From Stichopus chloronotus (Eukaryota > Echinodermata > Holothuroidea > Aspidochirotida > Stichopodidae), in contig CM037838.1 in the NCBI GenBank assembly GCA_021234535.1, positions 23,847,969 through 23,911,968 on the forward strand: a stretch of 64,000 nucleotides of DNA. Direction: 5' to 3'. Shown in pieces: positions 47,476 to 61,900 of this stretch. The position numbers and the translations under genes were made by a program. Positions within the stretch are counted from its first letter, which is position 1, and each line of letters opens with the position of its first letter. Under the pieces are notes generated by a model that did not search any database, was not told the DNA's origin, and saw only the letters and a program-made list of their open reading frames with translations.

Positions 47476-50400
47476 TTTTTGTGTATCGGAATGTAACGAT
47501 CCTACGCCGGTGTGCACACGTTTGTAAGTTGGCTTGTCCGAATCAAGGACCACAAAATCAAACAGAGTCGTTTGTTCGACCACAGTATGTTACGATACAA
47601 GCACTAACATGAAGTTTCGGGTGTATTGAACTGTCAGTGATGACATTCAGATCAGGATAACAGACCCTCTTGTTTTAAAGGTTATTCGTTACTTCCACAC
47701 TCTGTCAAGCCTCTTAGTGGACCGGATCCCATTATATAAGTAGTTTAACGCTTAATACTGCGTTCCTTTTTGATTTTGTTGTTTGGGGGCGCTACATAAA
47801 TGTCAAATTATTCTATATGACAGTGTGCAACACAAGAGAACTCAGTTGGGCTCCTCACAAAAAAGCAACCGCGTGGACTCCTAAAAGAATGTCTACGAGA
47901 ACCTGAATAACTGCCATACATACTATAATATATAATTTATCTTTATATATAATTTTTATATATTATCATATAAATTTTACATTTCGGCTGACAATTAATT
48001 GTCGGAGGACAATTTGAGAGGGCAAACCAATGTGGTTGTCACAAGTTTACAACTCTATATAAATCTATATAAAGAAATGCTATGAAAATATTCACTGTAG
48101 AATCTGGATCATTTCGTTCAAATATATTCTGCCACGTTCTCAGAACGAAACACACTGTCTCGAGAGCTACAGATTTCAAGTCAATTAAATATAATCTGTC
48201 AAACGAAGTCAGGCTCGAGCCCGTCAGCTTGCTCGTAGCACTCCTCGACGACAAGACAAATAGTAGACCTTTGAACTTGTGTCCTTGAATTTGTGTTTTA
48301 TTCAGTGTGAATAATGCAAAGGCACTCAGAATGTCGCATGCACAATAAATCAATAAAAGAAATAAAGCAAGAAAAGTGGGCCGGGGGGAGGGACTTTCTT
48401 CCCTCCTATCCCTTTGTTGCTGTCGTCTCCTTTAAAATCCCATTACCTCACCAAGGTGTGCACCGACTGGGGGATATGTGCTCATTCTCGAAGTAAAATT
48501 GAAAGCCATTTTGTTCAGCTTTTTCAATAGTTGAGCCTACCCAAAGTTTGGAAGGGGAGTAATGGGTCGGCTTAGGTAAGTTAGGTAAGAAAGATAACAA
48601 GACGGACGGTAGTGTTCTGTGGGTGTGTGTGTTTGGTTTTTTTTTCTGTTCCGTAATGGCACCATAGAGAGAAATAAAGTTTACAGCATGCTTCAATGAT
48701 TCTATTGTGTGATATGGTTCCAACAAATAAACAAAAAATAGTGAGAAGTAGGGAGAGTAAATGGTTCTTTAACATCCGGTGACATAGAGAATCCCTATAC
48801 TAACACTTACTGTTACCCGGTTAGCTGGCCTCTTTAGTAAAGTATCTCTCTGTGTAACTTTGTGACCTGTACCAATACCTGGAAAGCCACATCTACCTTA
48901 TGATCACAATTAACGCTATGGCCTATACTTTGCCTGGGACTTGACCGCCTTTTTGGACCGAAGGAACTGCCCCCGTTTTAATATTTTCGATTCAAGGGAC
49001 TGTCCCTCGTATTGAGTGCAACAACCCAAAGTCAACCGGTTCGCCATCATTCCTTAATTCTACTTGTCTCCACTCATCAGAGAATCCAGCGCCCTGGATC
49101 AGCCCACGTGAGTCACTGACCAGTGACACATTTCGTTGAGCGCGCCCGAGTAGACAAAAAAAGGGCTAGGTTTTGAAATTTTCTGATGTTGTGGCCCGCA
49201 AGGCAATATTCATGAGTTTGTGTTTTATGCCTCCCCTTAACTTTGCAGGAGGAATGTTGTTGATTGAACGCCACCAATGTCTACCTGCAGAGTCCAGGTA
49301 AAACTTTCGACCAAACAGCAATCCATGTTCAAGTCAATGAAGGCGTAAAAGACATACTCATGAATATTATCTTGCGGCCTCAACGTAAGCAAAATTCAAA
49401 TATTAATGTTTTTCTCTACTGGAGTTCTCCCTAACAGTAACAACATTTGTCATTGGCAGATCATTTTTCACAACAAATCTGTTAAATAGGTATTTTTCAA
49501 CTCGATTTGGAGAAAGAAAGCGCAAACAGTTACCTAAGATGTATTTTACAACTCCCTATCCTCCTTTGAGCTCACCTCCTCCCACACTGTTTTGTTGACA
49601 TTGTTTAGGTATACATTTTGCTCCTACAATAAAATAGCGAGTCGAACTTGAATGAAGTCCAAAAATCAACAAATCATTCTTCTTGTATTCTTTACTTTTG
49701 AATGTTATGTTTTCCGGCTTCACGTAACACTTCTACATGCCCCACAGCGAGGGCGTATAGGGAGTGCTGGGGCTAGGAAGAAAAGATCTCCGCTCCGTGA
49801 TATGTGGGGACTGAGATATGCCTCCTCCCTCAGTTTCCAAGGCCGAAAACACATTTCTTATAAATTTACAAGGCTCAAGAGACTGGGAAGTGCAATTTTG
49901 AGAAGTAATTCTAATAAAAAAGTTCACTGTGCGATTCGCGCCCTACATATGGTGACGCTCCGCTTAGACTGAGTCATTACTGCTTGCCCCACGCTTTACC
50001 ATTTTTTGTCCCCCCCCCCTCAGTCACACTACTGATAGGACAGAAGTTGCAGGCCAGACCTCCACCTCCCCTCCCCCCCCCCCACACACATACTGGGTTG
50101 CTATCTGAGTGCCGTGTTATCAATAACTTGTATGTATCTTGAAGAAACAAGTAAATCGGTAGTTTTTCGAGACATTTTTCTATAACAAAGTGAGGAACGT
50201 CTGATTAAATGAATAAAGAAATGTGAAAAAATATTTATTACAAATTCAGACATTCGGCGGCACAAAACAGCATCTGAGAGCTTCTAATTCTTCAGAAATT
50301 TCGAAAGAGGGAGCGAGAGAGACCACCTCCCCTTAAACCTCTTCCCTGGGACAGGGATCACATACCACCGGGTTCCCCCCTCCCTCCCGACGAAAATTTC

Positions 50401-50990
50401 TTCCTATGCGTCTATGACCCACTGTGACACATTACCACACTATTTTGTTGTTGTTATTGTTGTTTTGTTTTTGAACTGTTTAACAGTCGTTCACTTTAAT
50501 TTGTGTATAGAACTCCAGACCATCCTGTTTTAATATAACCATGAAAGCCGACTGGATTATGTTTATGGCTACTTTCTCCTATTGTAGCAAGCCATATACG
50601 GGGCCAAAATAACAGGTTACCAGGGCAGTTAATTGAAGTAGTTTCGGTGAACTTTGTTTGGTGAAAATACATTCATTTTGGTTTGATAAAGAATTTATTC
50701 AATTTACACTCCCATAAACCACCTATCATTGTCATTTTTTTTCGTTTCCTTTTGTGACGTAATTTTGTGATAGATACGTAATTATTATGTAGAGACTATA
50801 GGTGACACTGATCAATGACTCCAATGTTACCCTGGAACCACATGTGCTCCTTCTATAGAGTTGGTCATCCCATGAATGGCCGGGTTATAGCCAAGTTTTG
50901 AACAAAGAATAGAAAAATGCCAGTTTCCAAAATTTCTGGCTGGAATGTTTGTCATATCTTCGCATTTATGTTCTTTGTCAAAATGATCCA
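47476..50990. other. Intergenic, 5' flank of gene B, no gene seen
   Basis: Should hold the gene B promoter and any non-coding 5' exon. Small ORFs only. 49355-49590 resembles 61410-61670 (shared CATGAATATTATCT, TTTCTCTACTG, TTCATTGGCAGAT-like blocks), an interspersed repeat. Poly-C runs near 50010 and 50075. Confidence 0.45.
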
Positions 50991-50993
50991 AAT

Positions 50994-50995
<2 letters not shown>

Positions 50996-51063
<68 letters not shown>
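50996..51063. repeat. (AG)n microsatellite
   Basis: About 68 bp of AG repeat with one GGG interruption. It creates spurious Glu-Arg ORFs on the plus strand and Ser-Leu ORFs on the minus strand. Confidence 0.95.
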
Positions 51064-52760
51064 GTGGAGAGAGATTACTATCAAACCATTTCCTTTTCTT
51101 TTTTTCTCGTAAAGTTTTACTGATTTTTCGTTTTTATTTACTCTTAAACTTGAGAAATATGTTTATCTATAAAGTATAGGCAAAGGAAAAATAAGCGAAA
51201 AACAGACTAAAAATTGATCGAGGGAGAAAAACCTAACAGCTAAAAAAAAAGAAGAAAAAAGAAACGAGATTAAAAATGAGAAAACGAAATTGTCCATTGA
51301 AAATAAACAATCATATTTTTCTTGACCTGGGTGACCTAGTGTTTTTGCTTACATTCCAACTGGTTAAAGCAGTACCCGAATATAATACAGAGACTGCGTG
51401 TTAATTTTCAGTCACGGTGGAACCTTCCAAGCAGGTGTTGGTATGTACCGTTGATATTACGAATGCATAGTCGGTGCTTGGGTAATATGTCCGTTGTGCA
51501 GGCTATCACTGTGGGAGCCAAGGGCACAACAAACGCATTAACAAATCTTTCTGTTGGTCGTTTTAAATATGTTTGTAACATACCAGTTAGCAAAGCCGAC
51601 AACGATATCTATAAGCCCGAATGGCTTTCCTTTCTCCTACCGCTGGTTATCTTAAAGTGTCAATGTAATCGGTAAAGACATGGCTTTTTTGATGTATTGT
51701 CTCTACAGGAGAAAAACAATGTTCGGTCCCCCTTATAAACCAAAAGATATACGGTGGTAGAAATGAAACATTTCTCAAGGCACAAATGAAGACTTTCGGT
51801 GTTTAAAATCTTCTTACACTGATTTTGTCAAGTTATTTTGTTCACCTCATACTGTAGGATTAAAGACTTTCCTGCCTATCACTTCACTGCAGGCTACACG
51901 TTTGTGTGGTACACCCAGGATTTTTCGAGCACGGGGCACTGACGGGTCACGAGCCTTTCGGGGGGGGGGGGGCGCACAATTTCTGAATTCGCGGCATCCA
52001 TCTAGGACAAATTTATAAAACAGCACATAACAAAAATGTCACCGTGGGGAGGGGAGGGGTTGAGCTCTGAGGGAAACCTGGTAAGCCACTGACAATGGTG
52101 GAGCCCTACGTCACAACGAAAGGACAATGTATTGTTGTTCGAGTGGCGCATTGTGTCGCCAAAACTATTTGCAAAACTGTTTGTCGACTGTGGGTCACCA
52201 AACCAGTTTGCAGGTGATAGTCTCTTGTTTTTTCCCTAATGGACTTGAACATTTGCAAAAAGTCACTTGCAGTGACGTCACATAACAAGATGCAGTCAAG
52301 GACGCCCTCCCTGAGAAACAAACAAACGAACACTATAGATGGTTAATCTATGCGATCATAGATCTCTGGATGAAGGAATTTCACTTATCACTGTGACATC
52401 ACATGCAAGCGTTGTGGGGATTTACATGTATTGTTTTGAAAAGGCAGTAATCCGTATTACATTGTCACTTTGCATTGTATTCTAATGAGATGCAATGTCA
52501 GTCCTAAATAGCAGGAAATAAAAAAAAAATATAGTAATGGATCGTTGCTATAAGTGCATGAAGAAAACAAATAGTTTTTAAGTATTAAAGAACTAAATAA
52601 CCACCCGGCTTAAATATTCTACACAGTGACGTTGTTTCTTGATCATGACCAGAAAATTGCCGCAATTTTTGCAGATTTGTCGATATATAATTCGAAGTTT
52701 CCCAGCCAGATTTGACTTTCATAAGGCCACAGATAGGCTTACTGTTAGTCTAAAGACTTG
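51064..52760. other. Intergenic, 3' flank of gene C, no gene seen
   Basis: No recognisable coding sequence. 51900-52080 has a poly-G run (51960 onward) inside a GGATTTTTCGAGC-type repeat. Presumed 3' UTR of gene C near 52760. Confidence 0.4.
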
Positions 52761-52966
52761 TTACACTGGGTTTCCATGGTAACGGCGATGCTGCAGGCCA
52801 AATCCTTTGAAGGATGGACTGATTGGTAGGTATCGTGTCCAATGAGTTCTTCTTATCCAATCCATACCAAATGGTAGATCGTAGCAAGTGTAAACCTCTT
52901 CACTTTCATCCAAGCGTAGGTTGGTCATCTTGTCCCTCCAGCTAGTCCCTTTCTCCTCATCTGAAC
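52761..52966 (-). CDS. SLC23A: Gene C exon 12 (C-terminus, stop)
   Basis: Encodes [23 protein letters not shown] and a tail ending H-G-N-P-V; TAA at 52761-52763. 206 nt, one codon shorter than A and B. Acceptor TTTAG. Confidence 0.92.
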
Positions 52967-55900
52967 CTAAATCAACAAAATCAGATTTTCTCCTTTATTG
53001 GCAAAAATTAGAAACGTAGAGATTTTCTTAATTCAGTCAGTATCTAGATAACTTCCTAACATGGTCAACTTGAGAGATGCATTTGTTACACCCATTTTCC
53101 TCAGTCCTTATACCACCGGCATGAGAGCCCCCATTTTTCTTGCCCTTTTCTTTGGGTTTTTTAAGGTCAAAGGTCATATGGGGATATCAGAGGTCGTAAA
53201 GTGAAAAACTTTTGAACACACTATTTTCAAGGGGGAAGTATCCCTGCACTTTACAGATGGTGTTAAGTTGCAGAACATAAAGACCTTTGTTGGGTTTAGT
53301 TTTGGTGTAAGTTGAAGGTTATTTGATCACTAGAGGTGAAAAATGTTAGCAATCAGATGGTACTTTTTTCTCTCTTCTTGTGGGTAAACAAGTATTTGGT
53401 GTTACCGGCACTCAAAGACTAGCAATTGTTTGAAATGTTAAATAAAATTCATTTACTATTTTTGGCCTTATAAATTTGAATTCTGTGACTTTTAATGCAG
53501 TGCACACCAAAAGGCAAAACGTACCTTTATAATCCTTTTCTCATAAATCTATTCCTATTTTCTGAGCTGTTTTGATAGTTGTAAGTACATAATTCCCAAA
53601 AGACAAGTAATTGGTGTTTTATTTTGCTTTACTAAGATAATAAAATTTCTTGCACACAGAGAGATTTTTTATGCTAGATAAGTGACCATTAATTTCACCT
53701 CTGAGGTTTAAGGTCTTTCTGGTTCTTTGTTCCAAAGAGCACTTGGAAAGAACGAAAAAGATCATTCGCCGAAAATTCTGGGGCTTAAATTTGGGATCAA
53801 TAATGATGGTTTTGAAAAACAAACTTCACAATATACATCACTCACTTAGTAAAATTAATCTTAAATTAAATACCTCAATTATCATATCACTTAAATAACA
53901 GTCATCCGTATCTCCAATACTATCACATGGAACCAATATTCTGGAAAAAAGTCAATTTTACTATATTTCATGATCATGCAGCATATGCCTATATCAAGTG
54001 AAAGTTGCTGAGATTTTGCTCCCGAAGTGCTGGATAGATCTCCCGATGTTATACTTACCTCTCACCAGATTATCCAGAATGCAAACACTTATACCACCGA
54101 TAAACATATTGCTCCCTAGGATCACAGTAAAGATCTGGTCGATTATGTCGGAACCTATCGGGGGAGTATAATTAACATAAAGAAAACATTTTACCTTGAA
54201 ATAGGAGATACATACATTGATGTAAATTGTGTGAAAAAAAAAAAAAATACATCAATGGCGCTGTACCGTGGACATACCATCGAAATATAAATTTTGTAGC
54301 CCACATATTTGTATAAATTTTACACATATTTGGCAATAGAATTTCATTTTGGGAGAATACTAACATTCGACAAGAATGACGAAACCTTATTCTAATCAAG
54401 TTAGGACAAACTTTGAGTCTACCTTTGCAATGGAATGCACAACGGCTTGATAGACCATGGGGAAAATGAAAATTAAGTTTTCCTGTCGTAAATTCTTTTG
54501 ATTTTCGTTTACCTTAGTATCGTTTATCTGACATTTATTTTCGTTTCCTGACATTATTTTTTGTCCGTCTGACCTTTTTCGACTTTTGACTTCAATTTCT
54601 GCATATCTTTTTCTTTACCTAGTTCTTCTTTCTTCAGTTTATCAATCGTTTTTCCCCGAGTGTATTTTTTCTGCTTTTTTGTTTTGTTTCAATTATTTTT
54701 TCGTTTTTTCGTTCACCAAAACCACCACGATTTAAGAAATGTGAGCACAAAAGATAGTTATTTACCACCATCAACAACAACGTTTTCTAGTCCATGGGCC
54801 CGATGCACCTCCCCTCCCCCATTTGCACCCCCAGGACAGAATCACACCATTTTTATTTTATTCTTAGAAGCGTCCTAACACGAAAAGGAATGCCATAATC
54901 ACCAAGTTTTGCCTCAATTTCTCAGATAAACACAGATAAGATTTTGGGAGGGTGACGCAATCCAATGGTGACACCCCTACATCTCTGTGACTCGGGGCAT
55001 ACAACTCTGCCACTCATTACAGTGGTCTACCACTTTTACTAGCAGTCTGCCATGCTACCATAAGCCTTTCCCACTGTATGAAAATTTTTTTTCGTATATT
55101 TGAAAATTTTCATAATTAAATTTGAATATCAGCTCTAGCCTAGGCCTTGATAAATTCATGACACAGGATATGAAAATACAATCGCAGATAATTTCACTGG
55201 TGAGAATATGCCCAAAACCCAGACACCCCCTTCCCCCCCCCCCCCCCCCCCCCGTTGATGTCGCAAATGCTTGACTCCGTTTATTCTTCGGATTTCTGGG
55301 AATAAGCTATCCCGTGGTTGTCAGACTCCAATAGACTCTGATCATTGGACAGAAGAAGTACAATTATTCCCCCATGGATTTTACGTCCCTCCTTATTCCG
55401 ATTACTCCACAGATTGGTGGGATTTTTTGACCCCCTCCTCTGAATGTTACTTTTCTATAGAGTTCAGTAATTCCACAGACTGATGCCAAAACAGCCCCCA
55501 GTGGATGACAAAATCCATTCAACTCCACCTACAGACCAGTGCGAAGTTGTCCTTCTGTCACAATTATCTTGACTCCAGTCATTCGGCAGACCTGTGGGAA
55601 TTAGCCCCGAATAGATGTCACATCCAGTTAGAATCCCGTGATTATACAGACTGGTGCGAATGCAACCAGCAATGGATGTCAAAACCCGTTCAAATGAGGC
55701 TGGAAATTCCACAAAGTGGTGAGAACATGCCCCCTAATACTGGTGTCACTACTGATTTGATTCCATTCATTGCATTCCTTTTTCGTGTTCGGGATGCTTT
55801 CAGGAACAAAATAAAAAAGGTTTTATGATGTCCTGGGGTGAAAAGGGGTGCATCAGGCCCATGGACAGGCAAACCTGTTGAAACAAGTTATGGAGTTCTT

Positions 55901-58900
55901 ATTTTACCGTTTTGTGAGTGTACATAAGTCAGATATATGAAAATACATGTCACAAAGCTTACAAAATGAATTTAAATGGTCTGACTGCCATCCTCACAGG
56001 ACATGCCTACGCCGAGATAGTAAAAGTTGAAATATATTCTCTCAAATTAAATGAAAGATTGAGCAACAATTTTGTGATGTCATTCCTGTAAACTACTCAA
56101 AGTATTGTCCTTTTGTTTTTCTTCGTTCTTCGGACGTTAATGCCATGACAGAAAACAACGAAAATAGTGGTGAGAATAAAAGATAAATCCAGACATAAAA
56201 AAGCTGTTAACCTTACAAAAAGTTTTATTTTCCTCGTGGTTCTTATACTACGGTGGCTGATTAGGGCCACGAGGGAAAAAAATCGTTTCTTATGTCTTGT
56301 TTTTCGTTTATCTTGTCTGTTTGGTCTCGACTTTCATTTCTGTTTTCTCCTCCATTTTTCTCCCCCCCCCCCCCTTTTATTCTTGACTTATATTTCTTTT
56401 GTCTTACTCTTCCATTGTTATGGATTACCTGTGCCAACGACTATCCCATGTGTTACCCTAAGGACGCCGATAAGGGTGGTGGGTTTGAGAAAACGATATG
56501 GTTCTTTCTCCATCCCCTTGTGAAAAGCTTGTGACGTCCACCGAACCAGAGTAGCAATGCTACAGTCGCTCAACCCCCTTTTTGTGTGTATGTGGTCACA
56601 ACAGAAAATGACAGGGTTTGAAATGAATTTGTGGTTGTTCTTGACGTGCAGAAACTTGCTGTGATGATTGTATGTGTTACTTTTGTAGTGTCCACTGGAG
56701 GGCAAACACTGAAAATTGCAGATGAAAAAAGTCTGTGTACACAATATCTCTTGATAGGTAGAAGATGGAAACTAGTGACTATGAGCATTTGAGTGCATGA
56801 CATTAAAGTTACGTTGATTGGGGGTCAATCTTTATTTAATGTAACCAGAGGTTGACTTTTTGTGAACATAGTATCTAAGAATTGGAACCGTGGAAACTGG
56901 ACTGATTATGTGAATGCATCAGATCAGCGGTTGCTAACGGGAAGTAGCCACCCCCCCCCCCCCACACACACACACACTACCGTGTCCTTGTGGACATTTA
57001 AGTAACTCAGGGGCGGAGAGGGTGTGCAAACGGGTCTTTGAAAAAGCTTAATTAAATAGGCTGTAAAAGGAAGTAGTGAGGTCTCTTCAATTCGGCTCAC
57101 AATTCGCTTTCAGAAATCGAGCTGAACTGAAGAATAAAACTCATGTTACAAAATGTTTCTCAACCTGGTAGAAATATGTTAGTCATCTTTGTTATCACAC
57201 TTCCTTTGGCACCTTAGGAGAGGTGTTTCAACGTCACACAATTGAGTGTCCCTTCAAGTTCATCGCAATCCTCATGCCGATGCTCGATTTGCATTTTTGT
57301 AAACGTTGGTGGGGTCGAGCTTTCTCAATGTCCTTTGGTAGGTCAGCTCCCTTCTGAAATGAGCGTTGCATATGACAAGATCGGGAACCATATCATGCTT
57401 TATCAAATAAAAGATCTTACATTTTGGTAAGGATTAGTGATCATCTGCGGTCAACAGTGGAAAGCTTTCGTTTACAGAGGCAATTAGGTTTTCATGCAGA
57501 AAAAATGTTTCTCTCATGCTTTTGCTGTTAAAAGGAATAATTTTCAACACATTCTTTAGTACATTTAAATTGTTGGGTTAAATCCACCTTTGTAATGAAG
57601 GAGATAAAGTTGTATTTGGATATTGCAGATAAGACTGAAAGTTGACATTAAATAGCTGTTTTGTAGTGTGCCATGTTGATTCCTTTTTAATGCAGAATTT
57701 CCTGTGAGGGGTATGAAGTGTAATTAGGCCTTCCTATTTCCAGCATTTGAAAACGTTGGCCGATTACTCAGTGTCGAGAAATCTTGTGAACACACTATTT
57801 GAAATAGGAAATACCGCAGCACTTTTGGAGTTAGTGTGCATGTGTAGTATACGACGACAGTTGTAAAAATGTTTTTTCGAACTGGTAAAGGTTATTTTGG
57901 GTCACCACAAGGTGCACAATTTTTAACTTTCAGCTGGTAGTATATTGTTTTCCTTTTATTCTTTAGAAGCTATTGTAAACTGTGAAGTATTTAATGTCAC
58001 CAAGCAAAGACCAGCTCTAATTCCAATGAATCAGAAAAAGAATTACCCTGAAGGACTTCAAAGCTGCTAATATATAGTTATCTTATTTTACCCATTCAAC
58101 AGTTTTGCGACATTTTGCACTAAAGAATCTGGTAGGAACTACCTGAATCCTGCTTCTACCATACTGTAAATTTACTATTTAATACTTTACTATTTATAAG
58201 CAAGTGGTTTTTGATTTGCTAAACTAATTTCTTCTCAAGATATTCGTTGCCTAGAGGGTGACCCTTGCTTGCCCTCTGTGGAGTAGAAACTGATGCCGCT
58301 CTAATGCCCCCCCCCCCCCCTTCGAGCTTCCTTCTGTACAGCAAGTCCCCAGTCCCCAACGGATCCATTGTCCAAGAAATGTCTGCTTGCAGAGCGTGTC
58401 ATTGTCATCACTGACATGTATATTTGTCATGTGTTTCGATTTCTTGTGGGAGAGACTGCCCTGGCAATACAAGTAATAACTAGAATTGTATTTGCCCACA
58501 AATACGAAGAATTGTAGTGCGTGGTAGGCTAAGTCCTTGTTGTTGGGAGTAAGCCAGTCTCTGTGGATCCACTCCTCATAGGAGTTAGCATTTTGGGGGG
58601 AAAGCAGTGCCGTTTCCTGTCGACCCCTTTCCCAATCCATTCTCTTTTTTTTATGTCACGCTGGACGAAACAAAAATTCCATTGGATATCTCTCATTATG
58701 TTGTAAAGTTGCCGACGCTTATCGTTACTATATACCGTATGTCGTACAAGCCTGTACGTGCTCTGAGTTTCAAAGAGTACTCTAGTACTAGCTGTACATA
58801 TGTCAAAACTGTCTTTCTGTTTCACCACTGAACTAGAACATGAGAGCAAGACATGATTCTGTAGAAGGACATCATGTTGTAACCACTAAAAACAGTGAAG

Positions 58901-61900
58901 CAGCACACGATTCTGTGACATCATATTTAAACACAATGGCGCTATATTGCACACCAATTTGGAAACAACATTGGCACTCCACGTTTATCACCTCATTGGA
59001 AAAAGGCCGAACCACATTTCATCACGTTTTCTGGAAATTTATCCGCAGGGCTCTCTCATCACTTTAACTCCTTAAATCGTTCTTGTAGTCGTGGTATTTG
59101 TTTTTCCTTAGTAGATTTTGGTTTGAAGACGGCCATAGCTCGCACTTACTGCTATTACTAAAGGTCGCGCATGCATGTTTGTACGAACTAAGTTACATCA
59201 CGCGCAGGTGAGGCGTTATGAGCCATATAAGGCTCAACAAAAGAAATTGCTGGTCGTCCGGTAATGACAAGATTGTAGTGCGGCGCACTACAATAAATAT
59301 ACGCCCCCACGTGATCACATCAGGCACTTGCACAGTACACGTTGAAAAGATAAAAGTCGGATCTTAACACGGAATAGCATATCTCCGAAATAACAGAATT
59401 TAACCAATATGTCTAAACTTTCTCAAACAGGCAAAAAAACGAGATCTGTAGCCATGCTTGTATGCCGCCCTCTCCACTTCACAATTTTGAGACAAATTCG
59501 ACACAATTTCAAAGGGAGGAAACCATTTGAAAAGAGAGACAGACATTTTCACTCCACACTACCACATAAGCTCCCACCCACAATCGGTGGGTTGAGTTAA
59601 TCAATGGACGTGACCAAACATTAACAAGTATAGGTAGTCTTGAGGGGGAGGACGTCCCGACTCAAAGATTTTTTCGGTACCATTCTAAAGTTGGTGGAGG
59701 GAAAACCAAAATTAAACAGAACAATCTAATACACTGGATTAACTTGTTAATGTCTAGTCACGTCCATTTATTTGGAAACTGTCACGAAATGTTGAAATTG
59801 AGATTTTCCTTCTTTGGGGTACTTTTCTCCTACACTGGTTTTTTACCCGCTCAAAAAAAAAAAAGGTTGAAGAAAATATGTTGTTTCTCCAACCCACTGC
59901 ACATCTCGGCTTCCGTAGTTACCTGTATCAATAGCCTAAACGGCGACCCCACGCCATAAATGACTTCTAACTGCCTCTATCGGTAGCGCCATTATGTCAG
60001 CATTATGCTTTACCTGTATCAATAGCTCCAGGGTTTTTCGAGAGATAATATGGCACTCCCAGCCCAACGAAGAGACCAAAGCCGAGTATGAATAGATTTC
60101 TGGAGGTGTCGACTCTTACAAAACTTAGGTTCGCAAATCCGATAGAGGCAATCATACCTGTTCAAAAAGTCAAACACACACATATATATGTTACATACAT
60201 ATATCTTCCATTCACGATGTTAACTTGCAAAGAATAATTTTCTGCAAAATATTCATATAGCACACCTTGCCAATTCAATATTTTCTTTGTTTTTGCAAAA
60301 TGATTTTGACTAATTACTTTTTTTCTTAAGTTAGCAATTCAGCAACTTTCTGCAAAATGTTAAAATGAAAAATAGTATCACTCAGAGTAATTTCTATTTC
60401 TAGAAATTGGACAAGTTAACATTTTACAGAGGAATGTTAAATTGTTCAAGCAACGCAAATGAACAATGGCTCTTTTGTCGTCTTTCGATGTGATATTTTA
60501 TGTATTTTTTTGTAACAGATGCCAGCATATGGCGATGAAAATATCCCTTTCTTGAGGATACTTTTAAGCTTCTGTATGTATGTATGTATGTATGTATGTA
60601 TGTATGTATGTATGTATGTATGTATGTATGTATGTATGTATGTATGTATGTATGTATGTATGTATGTATGTATGTATGTATGTATGGGTTATTTACCGAT
60701 GGTACAAGCTAAAACTCCCCCATAGATTGGCTCTGGCATGGCTGTCCATAGGGCGTTGATTTTGAAGAGAACTCCACAAAAAACGTAAAAGCCGGCGGCA
60801 AAGTAAACGGCCGATCGACTCGCGATCTGGGGAGTATGTTAAGGAAAGATTCTTCTTAAGAAATACAAACCGTTGATTGGCCGTTGATTTATGTAAATTA
60901 GACAGTAAGACACACACTCTCTCCAAAATTCCCTTTCACTCTTTTACAGAAACATTTTTTTTTATTGCAGCTTCGGAATTCACGCGTTTTAGAGAATGTT
61001 TATGGATTTTGGAGCTGAGGTAAAATGCTGCCAAAACGAAACGTTAATTCCTGGTTTGGCTGGAAAGTTCAAACTTAAGTGCCCCAAAACTCAACTTATA
61101 CTCGAGTCGTTTTCGGTGCAGGCTCGAAGTCAAACGGGGAAGGGGGGTGCATAGAGAAACGCTCCTGAAAGTTTTCCCCTAAATACTTTGAGATGAAAAA
61201 TGCATCAACATTAAAAGAGGATAGATAAATATTCTTTCTCGAAATCGACTTATAAATGTATCTCCTCAACAGATCTGTGTTTCTCTCTCGCTTCAATCAG
61301 GGGGCTCCTTGGCAGCTCCCTGCTTGAATTGGAAAAGCTGTTTGGTTTGAGGTCATCGGTGTTTATCTTAGCTCCCCACGTAAACATTGATGACATTTAA
61401 CCAACAACATTCCATCTGCAAAACTAGGGAGAGGCATAAAACACCTAATCATGAATATTATCTATGGGACGTCACCGTAAGAAAAATTAAAAAAAAAAAT
61501 AACGGTGCTTTCTCTCTACTGCGATTGTTTCTGGCAGAATTTTTCATTGGCAGATTTTTTTTCCCCATGTATCTGTTGAGGAGATATAGTGGAAACAGTT
61601 ATGTAGGATGTATGTTGCAACAACATATCCTTCTGTCATCACTTGTCTCCGGGTGACTTTCTATGATGGGCTTTTTAATTCCCCTGGTAACCTGATCTGG
61701 CTAATGTACCTGTTCCAGTATCTAGTTCATCATCCTCTTCTCCATATGCAACCTTCTCATTACAGGAATTTTTTCGCCTTACCTTCGATATACTGATAAT
61801 AGAAACGTTGTTACTGTATGACGTGTACCCGGTGGCCGCTCCCCAAATTGCTCCTGTTGCACAGCCTATGCCTTCCATCATTACACCGCGGTTAATCGCA

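Noticed and set aside
47194..47583. 129-codon frame over gene B exon 1 read as a full ORF
   Set aside because: Its first codon is GTG and the last third runs into intron 1. The ATG at 47473-47475 and the donor at 47289 fit the paralogue.
50827..51179. Glu-Arg-rich and Ser-Leu-rich ORFs
   Set aside because: Translation of the (AG)n microsatellite.
55464..55828. Overlapping ORFs of 80-107 codons on both strands
   Set aside because: They lie in the 60-bp minisatellite and its flanking arm.
58251..58849. 129- and 106-codon minus-strand ORFs in gene C intron 10
   Set aside because: No recognisable motif, one crosses a poly-C run, and genes A and B have no exon at this position.
60519..60725. 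Met-Tyr-Val-Cys repeat protein
   Set aside because: Translation of the (TATG)n microsatellite next to gene C exon 9.
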